This document shows positions 14,597 to 23,477 of a stretch of 64,000 bases of DNA, piece by piece. A program made the translations under genes and the position numbers. The notes under the pieces are model-generated. The model saw nothing but the letters and a program-made list of their open reading frames with translations. It ran no database searches and was not told the DNA's origin. The stretch's first letter is position 1. The number at the start of each line of letters is the position of its first letter. Source of the DNA: Bacillota bacterium (GTDB lineage Bacteria > Bacillota > Clostridia > Lachnospirales > Lachnospiraceae); contig JAEZFK010000073.1 of the NCBI GenBank assembly GCA_023437715.1, forward strand, positions 1-64,000, written 5' to 3'.

Positions 14597-16313
14597 AACA
14601 TCAGACGGATATCATGTTTACCGCATTAAGAAAGACAAGGAGTTTCATTTTCTGGCGGATAGAATTCATTATAAAAAAGAGATCGGCCAGTTATCCAAAA
14701 CATTAGAAGATTTAAAATTTGATTCCCTGATTTTTATATTTGGAATTGACACAGGTGAATATCTTCTGGAACTCATGAACCTGCTTTGCGAGAAAAACAG
14801 AGTGATCATTTTTGAACCAAACCAGGCAATCTATAAAAAGTATCAGCCCTATATAGCAGATCATATCCGGCTCCTTCCCTTTAAGGAAACTCTGGTAAAG
14901 GAAATCTTTAATGAGACCATCAGCTTTAAAAATATCAACAATGTATATTTTTATGCCTTCGGGAATTATGCCAGGATTTATAAAAAGGAATATGACTGCC
15001 TCATCGGACATCTGGACTGGACTCTGATAAATGCCGCTTCACAGGTGGATCTGGCAAAGCGTTTTAAAAACATATTCATTCAGAATATGATTGCGAATAT
15101 GAAGGTCTTAAATGAGTGCACGCCTCTTCACCATTATATATTTACAAACCGAAACGTTCCGGCCATTGTTGTGTCCGGAGGCCCCTCCCTGGATTCCAAC
15201 ATCAGGGATATGCTTAAAGATAAGGAGGCCCTTAAAAAGTGCTTCATCATTACAGGAAGCAGAACCGTGGAAGCCCTGGTAACCAATGGAATCCTGCCCG
15301 ATATGATCGTATCCGTGGATCCTGTGGACGCAAACTTTGACATGATGAAGAAGTATCTGGATTTAAAGGTCCCGTTTGCATTTTATGAATACAGCAACCG
15401 GTATCTGGTAAGGGAATATAAAGGGGAAAAAATCTTTATTTCACTCCTCTTCTCTCAGACAATAAAGGATTTAAGCCAGTTAAAGGGAGTCTTTTGCGGA
15501 GGCTCCGTAGCCCACGCCTGCACCGATATAGCAAATATGCTGGGATGCTCTCCCATCCTCTTTGTTGGTCAGGATTTCGCCCACACCTACGACAAGCACC
15601 ATGCGGACAGCGCCATATTTGATTATGATAAAAGCCTGCAATATAAAGCCCAGATAGCCGTAAAGGATGTATATGGAAAGCAAATAGGGACCACAGTTAC
15701 CCTTGACCATTACAGAAGAAAGCTGGAGCACTACATTGATATTTATAAAGAGCAGAAACGGATCCGGTTCATTAACTGTTCCTACGGTGCAGATATCAAG
15801 GGTGCGCCCCATAAAGAGCTTTCAAAGGTATTGAAACAGCTGGACCTTCATGAGGAAAAGAAGAATTGTGTCCCCAATCACAGCATTTCCATGAACAGCC
15901 AGAAGACAATAGCCTCTATTCTGGATTTCCTTGAAGAATACATGATAAAAGCTGATCAGGGGCTGGAATTATGTGAAATTATTATTTCTGAAAATCAGGG
16001 GAAATCACTGACGGAAATGGATGAAGAGGATATGGATCTGCAGCGGATTCTCTATATCCTGCAGATTGTAAACAGCTTTGAGAATGCTTTGGAAAGCAGA
16101 TATTTGGGCGGCTATTTCAATGAATTTGTATTTGAAATGAAAGAGAAAACCTTCTGCATGTATGCAAAGGATTATGAGAGGCTGACCTCTGATTTGCAGC
16201 ATCAGGCAGGGGTTTTTCAGATATATTTTAAAAATATGAAAGAAATGCTGGAAAAAGTAAAAAAGACAGCCTTGGAAACGGTAACAGAATTCTATGAACA
16301 GCATATAGTTTAA
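14583..16313 (+). CDS. Motility-associated-factor (Maf/DUF115) glycosyltransferase
   Basis: A 576-residue protein with the central DUF115 / MptE-like domain (about 180-380; VVSGGPSLDSNI, VSVDPVDANFD, GGSVAHACTDIANMLG, VGQDFAH) typical of Maf enzymes that attach nonulosonic acids such as legionaminic or pseudaminic acid to protein. Start ATG 14583 is chosen because GGGAGG lies 5 bases upstream; an ATG at 14559 has none. Classical Maf proteins act on flagellin, but no flagellar gene is near. It is embedded among small CarboxypepD_reg-like genes and directly precedes the legionaminic acid genes, so its acceptors may be those small proteins. Confidence 0.85.
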   Translation: MKKYKTSDGYHVYRIKKDKEFHFLADRIHYKKEIGQLSKTLEDLKFDSLIFIFGIDTGEYLLELMNLLCEKNRVIIFEPNQAIYKKYQPYIADHIRLLPFKETLVKEIFNETISFKNINNVYFYAFGNYARIYKKEYDCLIGHLDWTLINAASQVDLAKRFKNIFIQNMIANMKVLNECTPLHHYIFTNRNVPAIVVSGGPSLDSNIRDMLKDKEALKKCFIITGSRTVEALVTNGILPDMIVSVDPVDANFDMMKKYLDLKVPFAFYEYSNRYLVREYKGEKIFISLLFSQTIKDLSQLKGVFCGGSVAHACTDIANMLGCSPILFVGQDFAHTYDKHHADSAIFDYDKSLQYKAQIAVKDVYGKQIGTTVTLDHYRRKLEHYIDIYKEQKRIRFINCSYGADIKGAPHKELSKVLKQLDLHEEKKNCVPNHSISMNSQKTIASILDFLEEYMIKADQGLELCEIIISENQGKSLTEMDEEDMDLQRILYILQIVNSFENALESRYLGGYFNEFVFEMKEKTFCMYAKDYERLTSDLQHQAGVFQIYFKNMKEMLEKVKKTALETVTEFYEQHIV

Positions 16314-16342
16314 TAAAATCGGAATAAAAAGAGGAAACAGAG

Positions 16343-16591
16343 ATGGAACAGGAAAAGAAGAATGAAGAGCTTTTAGATTCCAAATATAAAGAAGTCAAAA
16401 TAAATAAAATCATCATAGACGGAAAAGAACAAGAGGGAAATATTATCAATTCAGAGGATACAAAGGATAAACAGGAATTGAATATAACCGTTTATACAAA
16501 AGCGGTCCAGGCAGATGAAACCAATGAGGGGGGGCTCAGCCGTTTCTATGAATTGCTTCAAAAAGTCCTCTTTCGTAATAAGCGGAGCTAG
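16343..16591 (+). CDS. Small charged protein of unknown function
   Basis: An 82-residue hydrophilic protein rich in Lys, Glu and Asn, without signal peptide or recognisable domain; a short amphipathic stretch (LSRFYELLQKVLF) lies at the C-terminus. AAGAGG precedes ATG 16343. It overlaps the next gene by 44 bases or more in another frame. It is supported mainly by its ribosome site and operon position. Confidence 0.55.
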   Translation: MEQEKKNEELLDSKYKEVKINKIIIDGKEQEGNIINSEDTKDKQELNITVYTKAVQADETNEGGLSRFYELLQKVLFRNKRS

Positions 16592-16874
16592 GCTCCAATC
16601 CTCAAAAGACAACCATTTTAATATACGTCTGAAAGGAAGAAGCTTTCAGATTATCAGAGGAACCGTTTATAACCAGAACCAGGAACCATGTGCAGGTGCG
16701 GCGGTCCAGGTCATTGAAATAAACGATGAAGATCATTCCAGAATTTCGCTGGGATATGCCTTTACGGATGAAAGCGGACACTATTTATTCTCTATAGAAG
16801 CAAAGCCCAGTATGAAATATGAATTAAACATATATGCTCCGCTCCACCCCTGCAAAAAGGAGGAATTATATTGA
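16548..16874 (+). CDS. Small CarboxypepD_reg-like protein 2
   Basis: A 108-residue protein with one regulatory beta-sandwich unit (IIRGTVYNQNQEPCAGAAVQVIE ... TDESGHYLFSIEA ... YELNIYAPL). The start is uncertain: ATG 16548 follows a GAGGGGGG tract by 13 bases, and ATG 16515 is possible in the same frame. Its stop overlaps the TTG start of the next gene as TTGA. Paralogue of the proteins at 14285, 16871 and 17186. Confidence 0.7.
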   Translation: MNCFKKSSFVISGARLQSSKDNHFNIRLKGRSFQIIRGTVYNQNQEPCAGAAVQVIEINDEDHSRISLGYAFTDESGHYLFSIEAKPSMKYELNIYAPLHPCKKEELY

Positions 16875-17170
16875 GCTGTTATGCGGAAATAAATATATCA
16901 CCGGAAAGCTTCGGCAATGGGAACATTCTGAATACCACCATTACCATTGACCGGTCCAATGAGGTTTTATTAACCGGAACGGTCTACAATTCACAGGGTA
17001 AAACAATAGAAGGCGCAGTTGTACAGATCATTGAAATTTACCCGGACAATGAGAGAGAAAAAAAAGGATATGCCATTACCAACCAGTCCGGTGAGTTTGC
17101 TGTAGTGCTAAGTAAAAATAACTGTATCAATTATCAGCTGGATATTTATGAACCGCTGATAACCGGTTAG
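16871..17170 (+). CDS. Small CarboxypepD_reg-like protein 3 (TTG start)
   Basis: A 99-residue protein with the same fold pattern (LLTGTVYNSQGKTIEGAVVQI ... TNQSGEFAVVLS ... YQLDIYEPL). The TTG start at 16871 is chosen because AAGGAGG is 7 bases upstream and the only nearby ATG (16881) is out of frame. The start overlaps the preceding stop codon by three bases (TTGA), a coupling arrangement that also dampens expression. Confidence 0.75.
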   Translation: MSCYAEINISPESFGNGNILNTTITIDRSNEVLLTGTVYNSQGKTIEGAVVQIIEIYPDNEREKKGYAITNQSGEFAVVLSKNNCINYQLDIYEPLITG

Positions 17171-17185
17171 ATAAGGATGTGGATT

Positions 17186-17449
17186 ATGGAGGAGATATAT
17201 CATGAAGATCACAGGGAGCCCTTGCTGATCAGGGGACTGGTCCGTTACAGTGATTTCACTCCGGTAAGGGGAGCGGTTGTCATTTTAGAAAAGGTTGCCA
17301 GGGTTTATAACGAAGAAAGCCAGAAAGAAGAATACCGGGAAAGCTATGTGAATCATGGGCTCACAAGTCCCAGGGGAGAATTCTGTTTCGCTGTTACAGA
17401 TAAAAGGAGCAGCTATAAAATAAAAATTTTTGATAATCATCACAGGTAA
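17186..17449 (+). CDS. Small CarboxypepD_reg-like protein 4
   Basis: An 87-residue protein with a shorter, more divergent unit (LIRGLVRYSDFTPVRGAVVI ... SPRGEFCFAVTD ... YKIKIFDNH). ATG 17186 is preferred over 17177 because AAGGA then has an 8-base spacer. It ends 12 bases before legB, linking the small-protein set to the sugar pathway in one transcript. Confidence 0.68.
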   Translation: MEEIYHEDHREPLLIRGLVRYSDFTPVRGAVVILEKVARVYNEESQKEEYRESYVNHGLTSPRGEFCFAVTDKRSSYKIKIFDNHHR

Positions 17450-17461
17450 AGGGGAAGCAGC

Positions 17462-18442
17462 ATGAAAAAAGTTCTTGTTACAGGAGCAGACGGGTTTATT
17501 GGCAGCCACTTAACAGAGACACTGGTTGAACGCGGATATGAGGTCCGGGCTTTCACCTTTTACAATTCTTTTAATACCTGGGGGTGGCTGGACTCTCTTC
17601 CCCATAATATAAAAAAGGAAATAGAAATACAGAGCGGGGATATCCGGGATCCCAACGGCGTAAGAAATGCAATGGAAGGGGTTGAATCCGTCTTTCATCT
17701 TGCCGCATTGATTGCAATCCCTTTCAGTTATCATTCTCCGGATTCCTATGTTGATACCAACATAAAAGGTACCTTAAACGTGCTGCAGGCTGCCAGAAGC
17801 CTTGGTACCGGAAAGGTTCTTGTCACCTCTACCTCTGAGGTCTATGGCAGTGCAAAATATATTCCCATAGATGAGAACCATCCGTTTCAGGGACAGTCCC
17901 CCTATTCCGCAACAAAAATCGGGGCTGACCGGTTAGCGGAATCCTTTTACAGAAGCTTTTCTCTTCCGGTTGTCATTGTGCGTCCATTCAATACATACGG
18001 CCCAAGACAATCTGCAAGAGCCGTTATACCAACCATTATCAGCCAGCTGCTGACAGGGATTGAGGAAATTCATCTGGGAAGCCTAAGCCCTACCAGAGAT
18101 TTTAATTACGTGAAGGATACGGTAAACGGATTTATTGCAATAGAAAAATCGGAGAAGACCATAGGAGAAGAAATCAATATTGCCAGCCAGAGTGAGATTT
18201 CCGTTGGGGAGCTGGCATCGGAGCTGATTCACCGGATTAATCCAAAAGCCAGGATCTCCTGCGACGCCCAGAGATTGCGCCCTGAAAAAAGCGAGGTTGT
18301 CCGCCTCATGGGGTCTAATAAAAAGCTGAAGGAGCTGACGGACTGGAAGCCGGAATATCCCCTTGCCCTGGGCCTTGAAAAAACCATTGACTGGATGAGG
18401 GAAAACCTGTCTAAGTATAAAACGGACATTTATAACATGTAG
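17462..18442 (+). CDS. legB: Nucleotide-GlcNAc 4,6-dehydratase, legionaminic acid pathway
   Basis: A 326-residue extended SDR enzyme with the NAD loop TGADGFIGSHLTETL at residues 6-20 and the catalytic YSATK (Tyr-x-x-x-Lys) motif near 149. It would form the 4-keto-6-deoxy intermediate from GDP- or UDP-GlcNAc, the first committed step to legionaminic acid. AAGGGGAA precedes the ATG. The presence of a PtmE-like nucleotidyltransferase downstream favours the GDP-sugar route described in Campylobacter. Confidence 0.9.
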   Translation: MKKVLVTGADGFIGSHLTETLVERGYEVRAFTFYNSFNTWGWLDSLPHNIKKEIEIQSGDIRDPNGVRNAMEGVESVFHLAALIAIPFSYHSPDSYVDTNIKGTLNVLQAARSLGTGKVLVTSTSEVYGSAKYIPIDENHPFQGQSPYSATKIGADRLAESFYRSFSLPVVIVRPFNTYGPRQSARAVIPTIISQLLTGIEEIHLGSLSPTRDFNYVKDTVNGFIAIEKSEKTIGEEINIASQSEISVGELASELIHRINPKARISCDAQRLRPEKSEVVRLMGSNKKLKELTDWKPEYPLALGLEKTIDWMRENLSKYKTDIYNM

Positions 18443-18468
18443 AACTGAAACAGCAGCGGAGGCCTGGA

Positions 18469-19617
18469 ATGATACCTTTATCTGTCCCTAATTTAAAAGG
18501 AAATGAAAAAAAATATATATCCGACGCACTTGATAACGGCTGGGTATCAACAGCCGGCAGCTATGTTACCAGATTTGAAAGGGAAATGGCAGCCTACTTA
18601 AATGTGCCGGGCGCTGCGGCGCTCCAGAGCGGAACTGCCGCCATTCATCTGGCGCTGCTTCTATCGGGCATTAAGCCGGAAGATGAAGTCATTGTTCCTT
18701 CGCTTACATTTATAGCCGCTGTCAATCCGGTGAAATACATAGGAGCAGAGCCTGTTTTTATGGATTGTGACCACACCCTTAATATGGATTGTGATAAGCT
18801 TTCGGATTTCCTGAAAAAAGAATGCGCCATGACGCCTCATGGGCTGGAAAATAAACGGTCAAAACGGATCATTAAAGCAATTGTGGTCGTTCATGTCTTT
18901 GGCAATATGGCAGATATGGAACGGTTAAGAGCCATTGCCGGACAGTACGGCCTTAAATTAATCGAAGATGCCACGGAAGCACTGGGAACCTGTTATATTC
19001 AGGGAAGCCTTAAAGAACAATTTGCAGGGACCATGGGCGACTTTGGAGCCTATTCCTTTAACGGCAACAAAATAATAACAACCGGAGGCGGCGGCATGCT
19101 CACTGCAAAGGATACCGGCTCTCTGGAAAAAGCGAGGTATCTGGCTGCCCAGGCAAAAGACGATCCCCTCTATTACACTCACAATGAAATAGGCTACAAT
19201 TACCGCATGACCAATCTGCAGGCAGCATTGGGAACCGCCCAGTTAGAATGCCTGGAAGATTTTATTAAAATCAAGGAAGATAATTATAAATATTATCAGG
19301 ACGCCATCCGGTCCATGGAAAGCTTTAAACTGCTTCCGTTTAATGAAAGGGCCCGGAATAACCGCTGGTTCTATTCCCTGCTCATAGAAAGCCACAGCAT
19401 GACCAGGGATGAGCTCATGAAAAAGCTAAAGGAGATGGGAATCGAAACAAGACCAATATGGCAGCTGGCTCATACCCAGGCAATGTACCGGAATAGCCAG
19501 GCCTATCGCATAGAAAAGGCTCCCTTTTATTGGGAACGGGTGATCAATCTCCCCTGCAGCACCAATCTTACAAGAGAAGATATGGATTATATTATAAAAG
19601 CGCTGAAAAGCTTATAG
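18469..19617 (+). CDS. legC: PLP aminotransferase, LegC family
   Basis: A 382-residue DegT/DnrJ/EryC1-type aminotransferase. The PLP lysine is in YSFNGNKIITTGGGGMLT (about residue 205), and the N-terminal SGTAAIHLALLL binds the phosphate. It transfers an amino group to C4 of the keto sugar made by LegB. It lies 26 bases after legB in the same operon. Confidence 0.92.
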   Translation: MIPLSVPNLKGNEKKYISDALDNGWVSTAGSYVTRFEREMAAYLNVPGAAALQSGTAAIHLALLLSGIKPEDEVIVPSLTFIAAVNPVKYIGAEPVFMDCDHTLNMDCDKLSDFLKKECAMTPHGLENKRSKRIIKAIVVVHVFGNMADMERLRAIAGQYGLKLIEDATEALGTCYIQGSLKEQFAGTMGDFGAYSFNGNKIITTGGGGMLTAKDTGSLEKARYLAAQAKDDPLYYTHNEIGYNYRMTNLQAALGTAQLECLEDFIKIKEDNYKYYQDAIRSMESFKLLPFNERARNNRWFYSLLIESHSMTRDELMKKLKEMGIETRPIWQLAHTQAMYRNSQAYRIEKAPFYWERVINLPCSTNLTREDMDYIIKALKSL

Positions 19618-19638
19618 CAATTGGAAGGAAGGATAGGC

Positions 19639-20685
19639 ATGGACGTCAGTAAATTCTTTATTGCGCCGGATATACCTATTAGAGAAGCCATCAGGCAATT
19701 AGACCAGACAGCAAAGAAAATCCTTGTTGTCGTGGAGGATCATAAACTGATTGGGGTCCTGACAGATGGGGATATCCGGCGGTGGATCTTAAAAAATAAA
19801 GACATTTCCCTGCCGGTCCATTTCATCATGAACCCCAACCCTGTTGTCATAAAAATAGAGGAACGCCATCTGGCCCTGGATATTATGAAAGAAAAACAGA
19901 TCGAAGGGCTGCCTCTGATCAATGATGACAATGAGGTGACCGACATTCTGTTCTGGAATGAGATCGGCAGCCGCGAACCGGACTGCGGGAAATACAACCG
20001 TACCCCCGTTGTCATTATGGCCGGAGGAAAGGGGTCCCGGTTATATCCCTATACGAAAATCATCCCCAAGCCCCTTATTCCCGTGGGCGACATCCCCATC
20101 GTGGAAAGGATCATGAATAAGATCATGGAATATGGATTTCATGAGTTCTACATTACGGTCAATTATAAAAAAGAACTGATAAAGGCTTATTTTAACGGAG
20201 ATTTTCCTTATCATCTCCACTTTATTGAAGAAGATAAGCCCCTGGGCACAGCCGGCGCCTTAGGTCTGGCAAAGGATTATATAAGGGGAAGCTTTTTTGT
20301 AAGCAACTGCGACATACTGGTGGATGTGAATTACACAAAACTGCTGATTTACCACAAGACGCAGAAAAACAAGATAACCCTTGTCACAGCCTTAAAAAGC
20401 TATGAAATACCCTATGGTGTGGTTACTCTGGATAAAAATGGAACCATCAAAGACTTGAGTGAAAAACCCATGTTTGAATTATTGGTCAATACCGGTTTAT
20501 ATGTATTAGAGAAAGAAATACTGGACCATATCCCGGAAAACCAGTATTTTGATATGACCGACTTAATCCGGAAATGTTTGAACAGCGGGGAAAAAGTGGG
20601 GGCCTATCCTGTAATGGACAGCACCTGGCTGGACATGGGGGAATTCAGTGAAATGAAGAAAATGGCAGAGAGAATGAAAATATGA
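19639..20685 (+). CDS. ptmE: CBS-domain nucleotidyltransferase (glucosamine-1-phosphate guanylyltransferase-like)
   Basis: A 348-residue two-part protein: a pair of CBS domains at about 1-118 (VLTDGDIRR, EGLPLINDD) and an NTP-transferase domain from about 122 with MAGGKGSRLYPYTKIIPKPLIPVGD and NCDILVDV. In Campylobacter the PtmE enzyme makes GDP-glucosamine for legionaminic acid. The frame opens at a TTG at 19621, but ATG 19639 has GGAAGGA upstream and is used. The stop overlaps the next start as ATGA. Confidence 0.88.
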   Translation: MDVSKFFIAPDIPIREAIRQLDQTAKKILVVVEDHKLIGVLTDGDIRRWILKNKDISLPVHFIMNPNPVVIKIEERHLALDIMKEKQIEGLPLINDDNEVTDILFWNEIGSREPDCGKYNRTPVVIMAGGKGSRLYPYTKIIPKPLIPVGDIPIVERIMNKIMEYGFHEFYITVNYKKELIKAYFNGDFPYHLHFIEEDKPLGTAGALGLAKDYIRGSFFVSNCDILVDVNYTKLLIYHKTQKNKITLVTALKSYEIPYGVVTLDKNGTIKDLSEKPMFELLVNTGLYVLEKEILDHIPENQYFDMTDLIRKCLNSGEKVGAYPVMDSTWLDMGEFSEMKKMAERMKI

Positions 20686-21329
20686 AAAAGAAAGTCATTC
20701 TTATTGGCGGCGGAGGACATGCAGAAAGCATCATAGATTCCATTCAGACGCTGGGGGAATATAAAATCGCCGGCATTCTGGATAACTATAAAAAGACCGG
20801 TGAAACAGTCCTGGGAGTAAAAATAACAGGAACCGACAGGGATTTGGAAAGGCTCCGCCAAAAAGGGCTTAAATATGCAGTCATTGCCATAGGCAGCATG
20901 GGAAACACCGGGACCAGACGGAGGATATATGAGCTCTGCAAAAGAACCGGATATGAGCTGCCTAATATTATAGATAAAAGCTCCATCGTATCCCAGACCG
21001 TACACATGGGGGATGGGAACTTTATTGGAAAAGGGGCTGTTATTAATTCCGGCGCTGTCATCGGAAATGGCTGCATCATTAACACAGGGGCCATCATCGA
21101 GCACGGCTGCACCATCGGAGACTTTGCACATATAGCCCCCGGAAGCGTTCTGTGCGGAAACGTCCGCATAGAGGCAAATGCACACATTGGCGCCCATTCC
21201 ACCATCCTGCAAAACGTAACCATTGGATCTGACACCATAATAGGGGCCGGAAGCCTGGTCCTGAAAGATATATCGTCAAAGCAGCTGGCTTATGGAAGTC
21301 CGGCAAAGGAGGTTTCTTCTCATGAATAA
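20682..21329 (+). CDS. NeuD/PglD-type sugar O/N-acetyltransferase (LegH candidate)
   Basis: A 215-residue protein with an N-terminal Rossmann-like PglD segment (VILIGGGGHAESIIDSI) and C-terminal left-handed beta-helix hexapeptide repeats (about 95-205). In this position it most likely N-acetylates the C4 amino group produced by LegC. It overlaps ptmE by four bases and legI by eight, indicating tight coupling. O-acetylation of the finished sugar, as by NeuD, is the alternative. Confidence 0.82.
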   Translation: MKKKVILIGGGGHAESIIDSIQTLGEYKIAGILDNYKKTGETVLGVKITGTDRDLERLRQKGLKYAVIAIGSMGNTGTRRRIYELCKRTGYELPNIIDKSSIVSQTVHMGDGNFIGKGAVINSGAVIGNGCIINTGAIIEHGCTIGDFAHIAPGSVLCGNVRIEANAHIGAHSTILQNVTIGSDTIIGAGSLVLKDISSKQLAYGSPAKEVSSHE

Positions 21330-22317
21330 CATTATGATCATTGCCGAGGCAGGGGTCAATCATAACGGCGACATCAATACTGCCATGAGACTCATTGATG
21401 CTGCCAGCGCCGCAGGAGCAGACGCGATCAAATTTCAGACCTTCAAAACAGAGCGCCTGGCAGTTCCTGATGCCCGAAAGGCAGAATATCAACTCCACAA
21501 TACGGGCCAGTCTGTTTCACAATTTGAGATGCTGAAGGGACTGGAATTATCCTGGAAAGACTTTGAAACACTTTATGATTACTGCTCCGCAAAAAACATC
21601 CAATTTTTGTCCTCTCCCTTTGATGAAGAGAGCGTTGATTTTTTAGATCAGCTGGGCGTTGAAATCATAAAGATCCCCTCCGGAGAAATCACCAATTATC
21701 TGTATTTAAAGAAAATAGCCGCTTTAAAAAAACCTGTTATTTTATCTACCGGAATGGCAACTGTGGAAGAAATTGACCAGGCACTGGACCTCTTAAATGA
21801 AAGCGGCCGGGAGATCATACTGCTCCACTGCTCCAGTACCTATCCGACCCCAATGGGGGATGTCAATTTAAAGGCAATGAATACATTAAACAAGCTCTTT
21901 CATAAAAGGGTTGGTTACTCGGACCATACCATGGGAATCGAAGTTGCCACAGCTGCTGCTGCTCTTGGCGCCTGCGTGATAGAAAAACATATGACCCTGG
22001 ATAAAACCATGGCCGGGCCGGATCATAAGGCAAGCCTTGAACCGGGGGAATTCAGACGTTTGGTGAAAGCTGTCAGAAACATCGAGCAGGCCCTTGGCAG
22101 CGGAGTGAAGGAACCCACGGAAAACGAATTAAAAAACAGGGACTGTGTCAGAAAGTATCTGGTGGCAGCAAAGGATATTAAAAAAGGGGAGGTCTTTACA
22201 CTGGATAATCTCTGCGCAAAGCGCTGCGGATACGGCCTCTCTCCCATGAAGCTCAATGACATACTGGGAAAGGCGGCAGAAAGGAACTATTTAAAGGATG
22301 AGAGGATTGGGGAATGA
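21322..22317 (+). CDS. legI: N,N'-diacetyllegionaminic acid synthase (NeuB family)
   Basis: A 331-residue enzyme that condenses the free 2,4-diacetamido hexose with phosphoenolpyruvate. An N-terminal NeuB TIM barrel (IIAEAGVNHNGD, DAIKFQTFK, KIPSGEITN, GYSDHTMGIEVATAA) is followed by a C-terminal SAF/antifreeze-like domain from about 275 (VAAKDIKKGEVFTLDNL). ATG 21322 is chosen over 21292 because AAGGAGG lies 9 bases before it. Confidence 0.93.
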   Translation: MNNIMIIAEAGVNHNGDINTAMRLIDAASAAGADAIKFQTFKTERLAVPDARKAEYQLHNTGQSVSQFEMLKGLELSWKDFETLYDYCSAKNIQFLSSPFDEESVDFLDQLGVEIIKIPSGEITNYLYLKKIAALKKPVILSTGMATVEEIDQALDLLNESGREIILLHCSSTYPTPMGDVNLKAMNTLNKLFHKRVGYSDHTMGIEVATAAAALGACVIEKHMTLDKTMAGPDHKASLEPGEFRRLVKAVRNIEQALGSGVKEPTENELKNRDCVRKYLVAAKDIKKGEVFTLDNLCAKRCGYGLSPMKLNDILGKAAERNYLKDERIGE

Positions 22318-23477
22318 TTAAATTATGTGTGGTATCCGGCAGCAGGGCTGAATACGGCCTGTTAAAGCCTGTCATAAAACGGATAAAAGAGGACCCGGAG
22401 CTTAAGCTTCAGCTGATTGCTACCGGAATCCATCTGGATACCCGATATGGTCTTGACTGCAGGGAAATCGAAGACGACGGAACAGAAATTGATGTGAAAA
22501 TTGAAATGAACCTGGCCTCAGACAGCTCCACCGGAATCTGCAAATCAATGGGGCTGGAAATGATCAGTCTTTCGGAAGCCTATGAAAGGTTAAAACCGGA
22601 TATGATACTGCTTCTCGGGGACCGCTACGAAACCTTTATGGCCGCAAGCGCCGCCGTCATCTGCGGTATACCCATCGCCCATATTCACGGCGGCGAAATA
22701 ACCCGGGGCGCTTACGATGACCGCATGCGGCATGCGATCAGCAAAATGAGCGACCTTCACTTTACCAGTACAAAAGCATACCGCCGAAGAGTCATCCAAC
22801 TGGGAGAAATCCCGGAAAGAGTCCATCACGTAGGGGCACTTGGAATTGAAAATATGAAAACCCTCCGTTTATTGACAAAAACGGAACTGGAGAAGGAATT
22901 AAAAATTCCCCTGACCTCTCCCATCGCTCTCATCACGTACCATCCGGCCACCTCAGACCATAACAGCATCACAGCCCAGCTGGGGCCCTTGCTGGAAGCC
23001 CTGGACTGCTTCCCTGATTTATTCGCAGTCTTTACAAAGAGCAATTCAGACACAGGGGGAAACAAAATAAATGAAATGATAGAGGATTATGCAGGCAAAA
23101 ACCCGAAAAGAGCTGCTGTATTTTCATCCCTTGGGACCCTCCGCTATCTCAGCCTCATGAGCCACTGCCAGGTTGTCATCGGAAATTCATCAAGCGGGAT
23201 TATTGAGGCGCCTTATTTAAGGGTTCCTGCCGTTAACATCGGAAGCAGACAGGATGGAAGAATAAAACCGCCCTCCGTCATAAGCTGCGGCTATTCCATA
23301 AAGGAGATCACCGCAGCCATACAGACAGCCCGGACATACGACCGGCAAAAGGACGATTCTCCAAATCCTTATGAAGGCAGGGATACCAGCCGGGAAATCG
23401 TTTCGATTATAAAACAGACATTGATTAAGGGGATCTCTCTGGAAAAAAGATTTTATGATATTGATTGGAGCCTGTGA
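22314..23477 (+). CDS. legG: Hydrolysing nucleotide-sugar 2-epimerase (NeuC family)
   Basis: A 387-residue GT-B fold hydrolysing 2-epimerase. Recognisable pieces are SGSRAEYGLLKPVI at the N-terminus, LLGDRYETFMAASAA, IPIAHIHGGE and VIGNSSSGIIEAP in the C-half. It releases the nucleotide and inverts C2 to give the LegI substrate. Starts within the legI stop (ATGA). Confidence 0.92.
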   Translation: MIKLCVVSGSRAEYGLLKPVIKRIKEDPELKLQLIATGIHLDTRYGLDCREIEDDGTEIDVKIEMNLASDSSTGICKSMGLEMISLSEAYERLKPDMILLLGDRYETFMAASAAVICGIPIAHIHGGEITRGAYDDRMRHAISKMSDLHFTSTKAYRRRVIQLGEIPERVHHVGALGIENMKTLRLLTKTELEKELKIPLTSPIALITYHPATSDHNSITAQLGPLLEALDCFPDLFAVFTKSNSDTGGNKINEMIEDYAGKNPKRAAVFSSLGTLRYLSLMSHCQVVIGNSSSGIIEAPYLRVPAVNIGSRQDGRIKPPSVISCGYSIKEITAAIQTARTYDRQKDDSPNPYEGRDTSREIVSIIKQTLIKGISLEKRFYDIDWSL

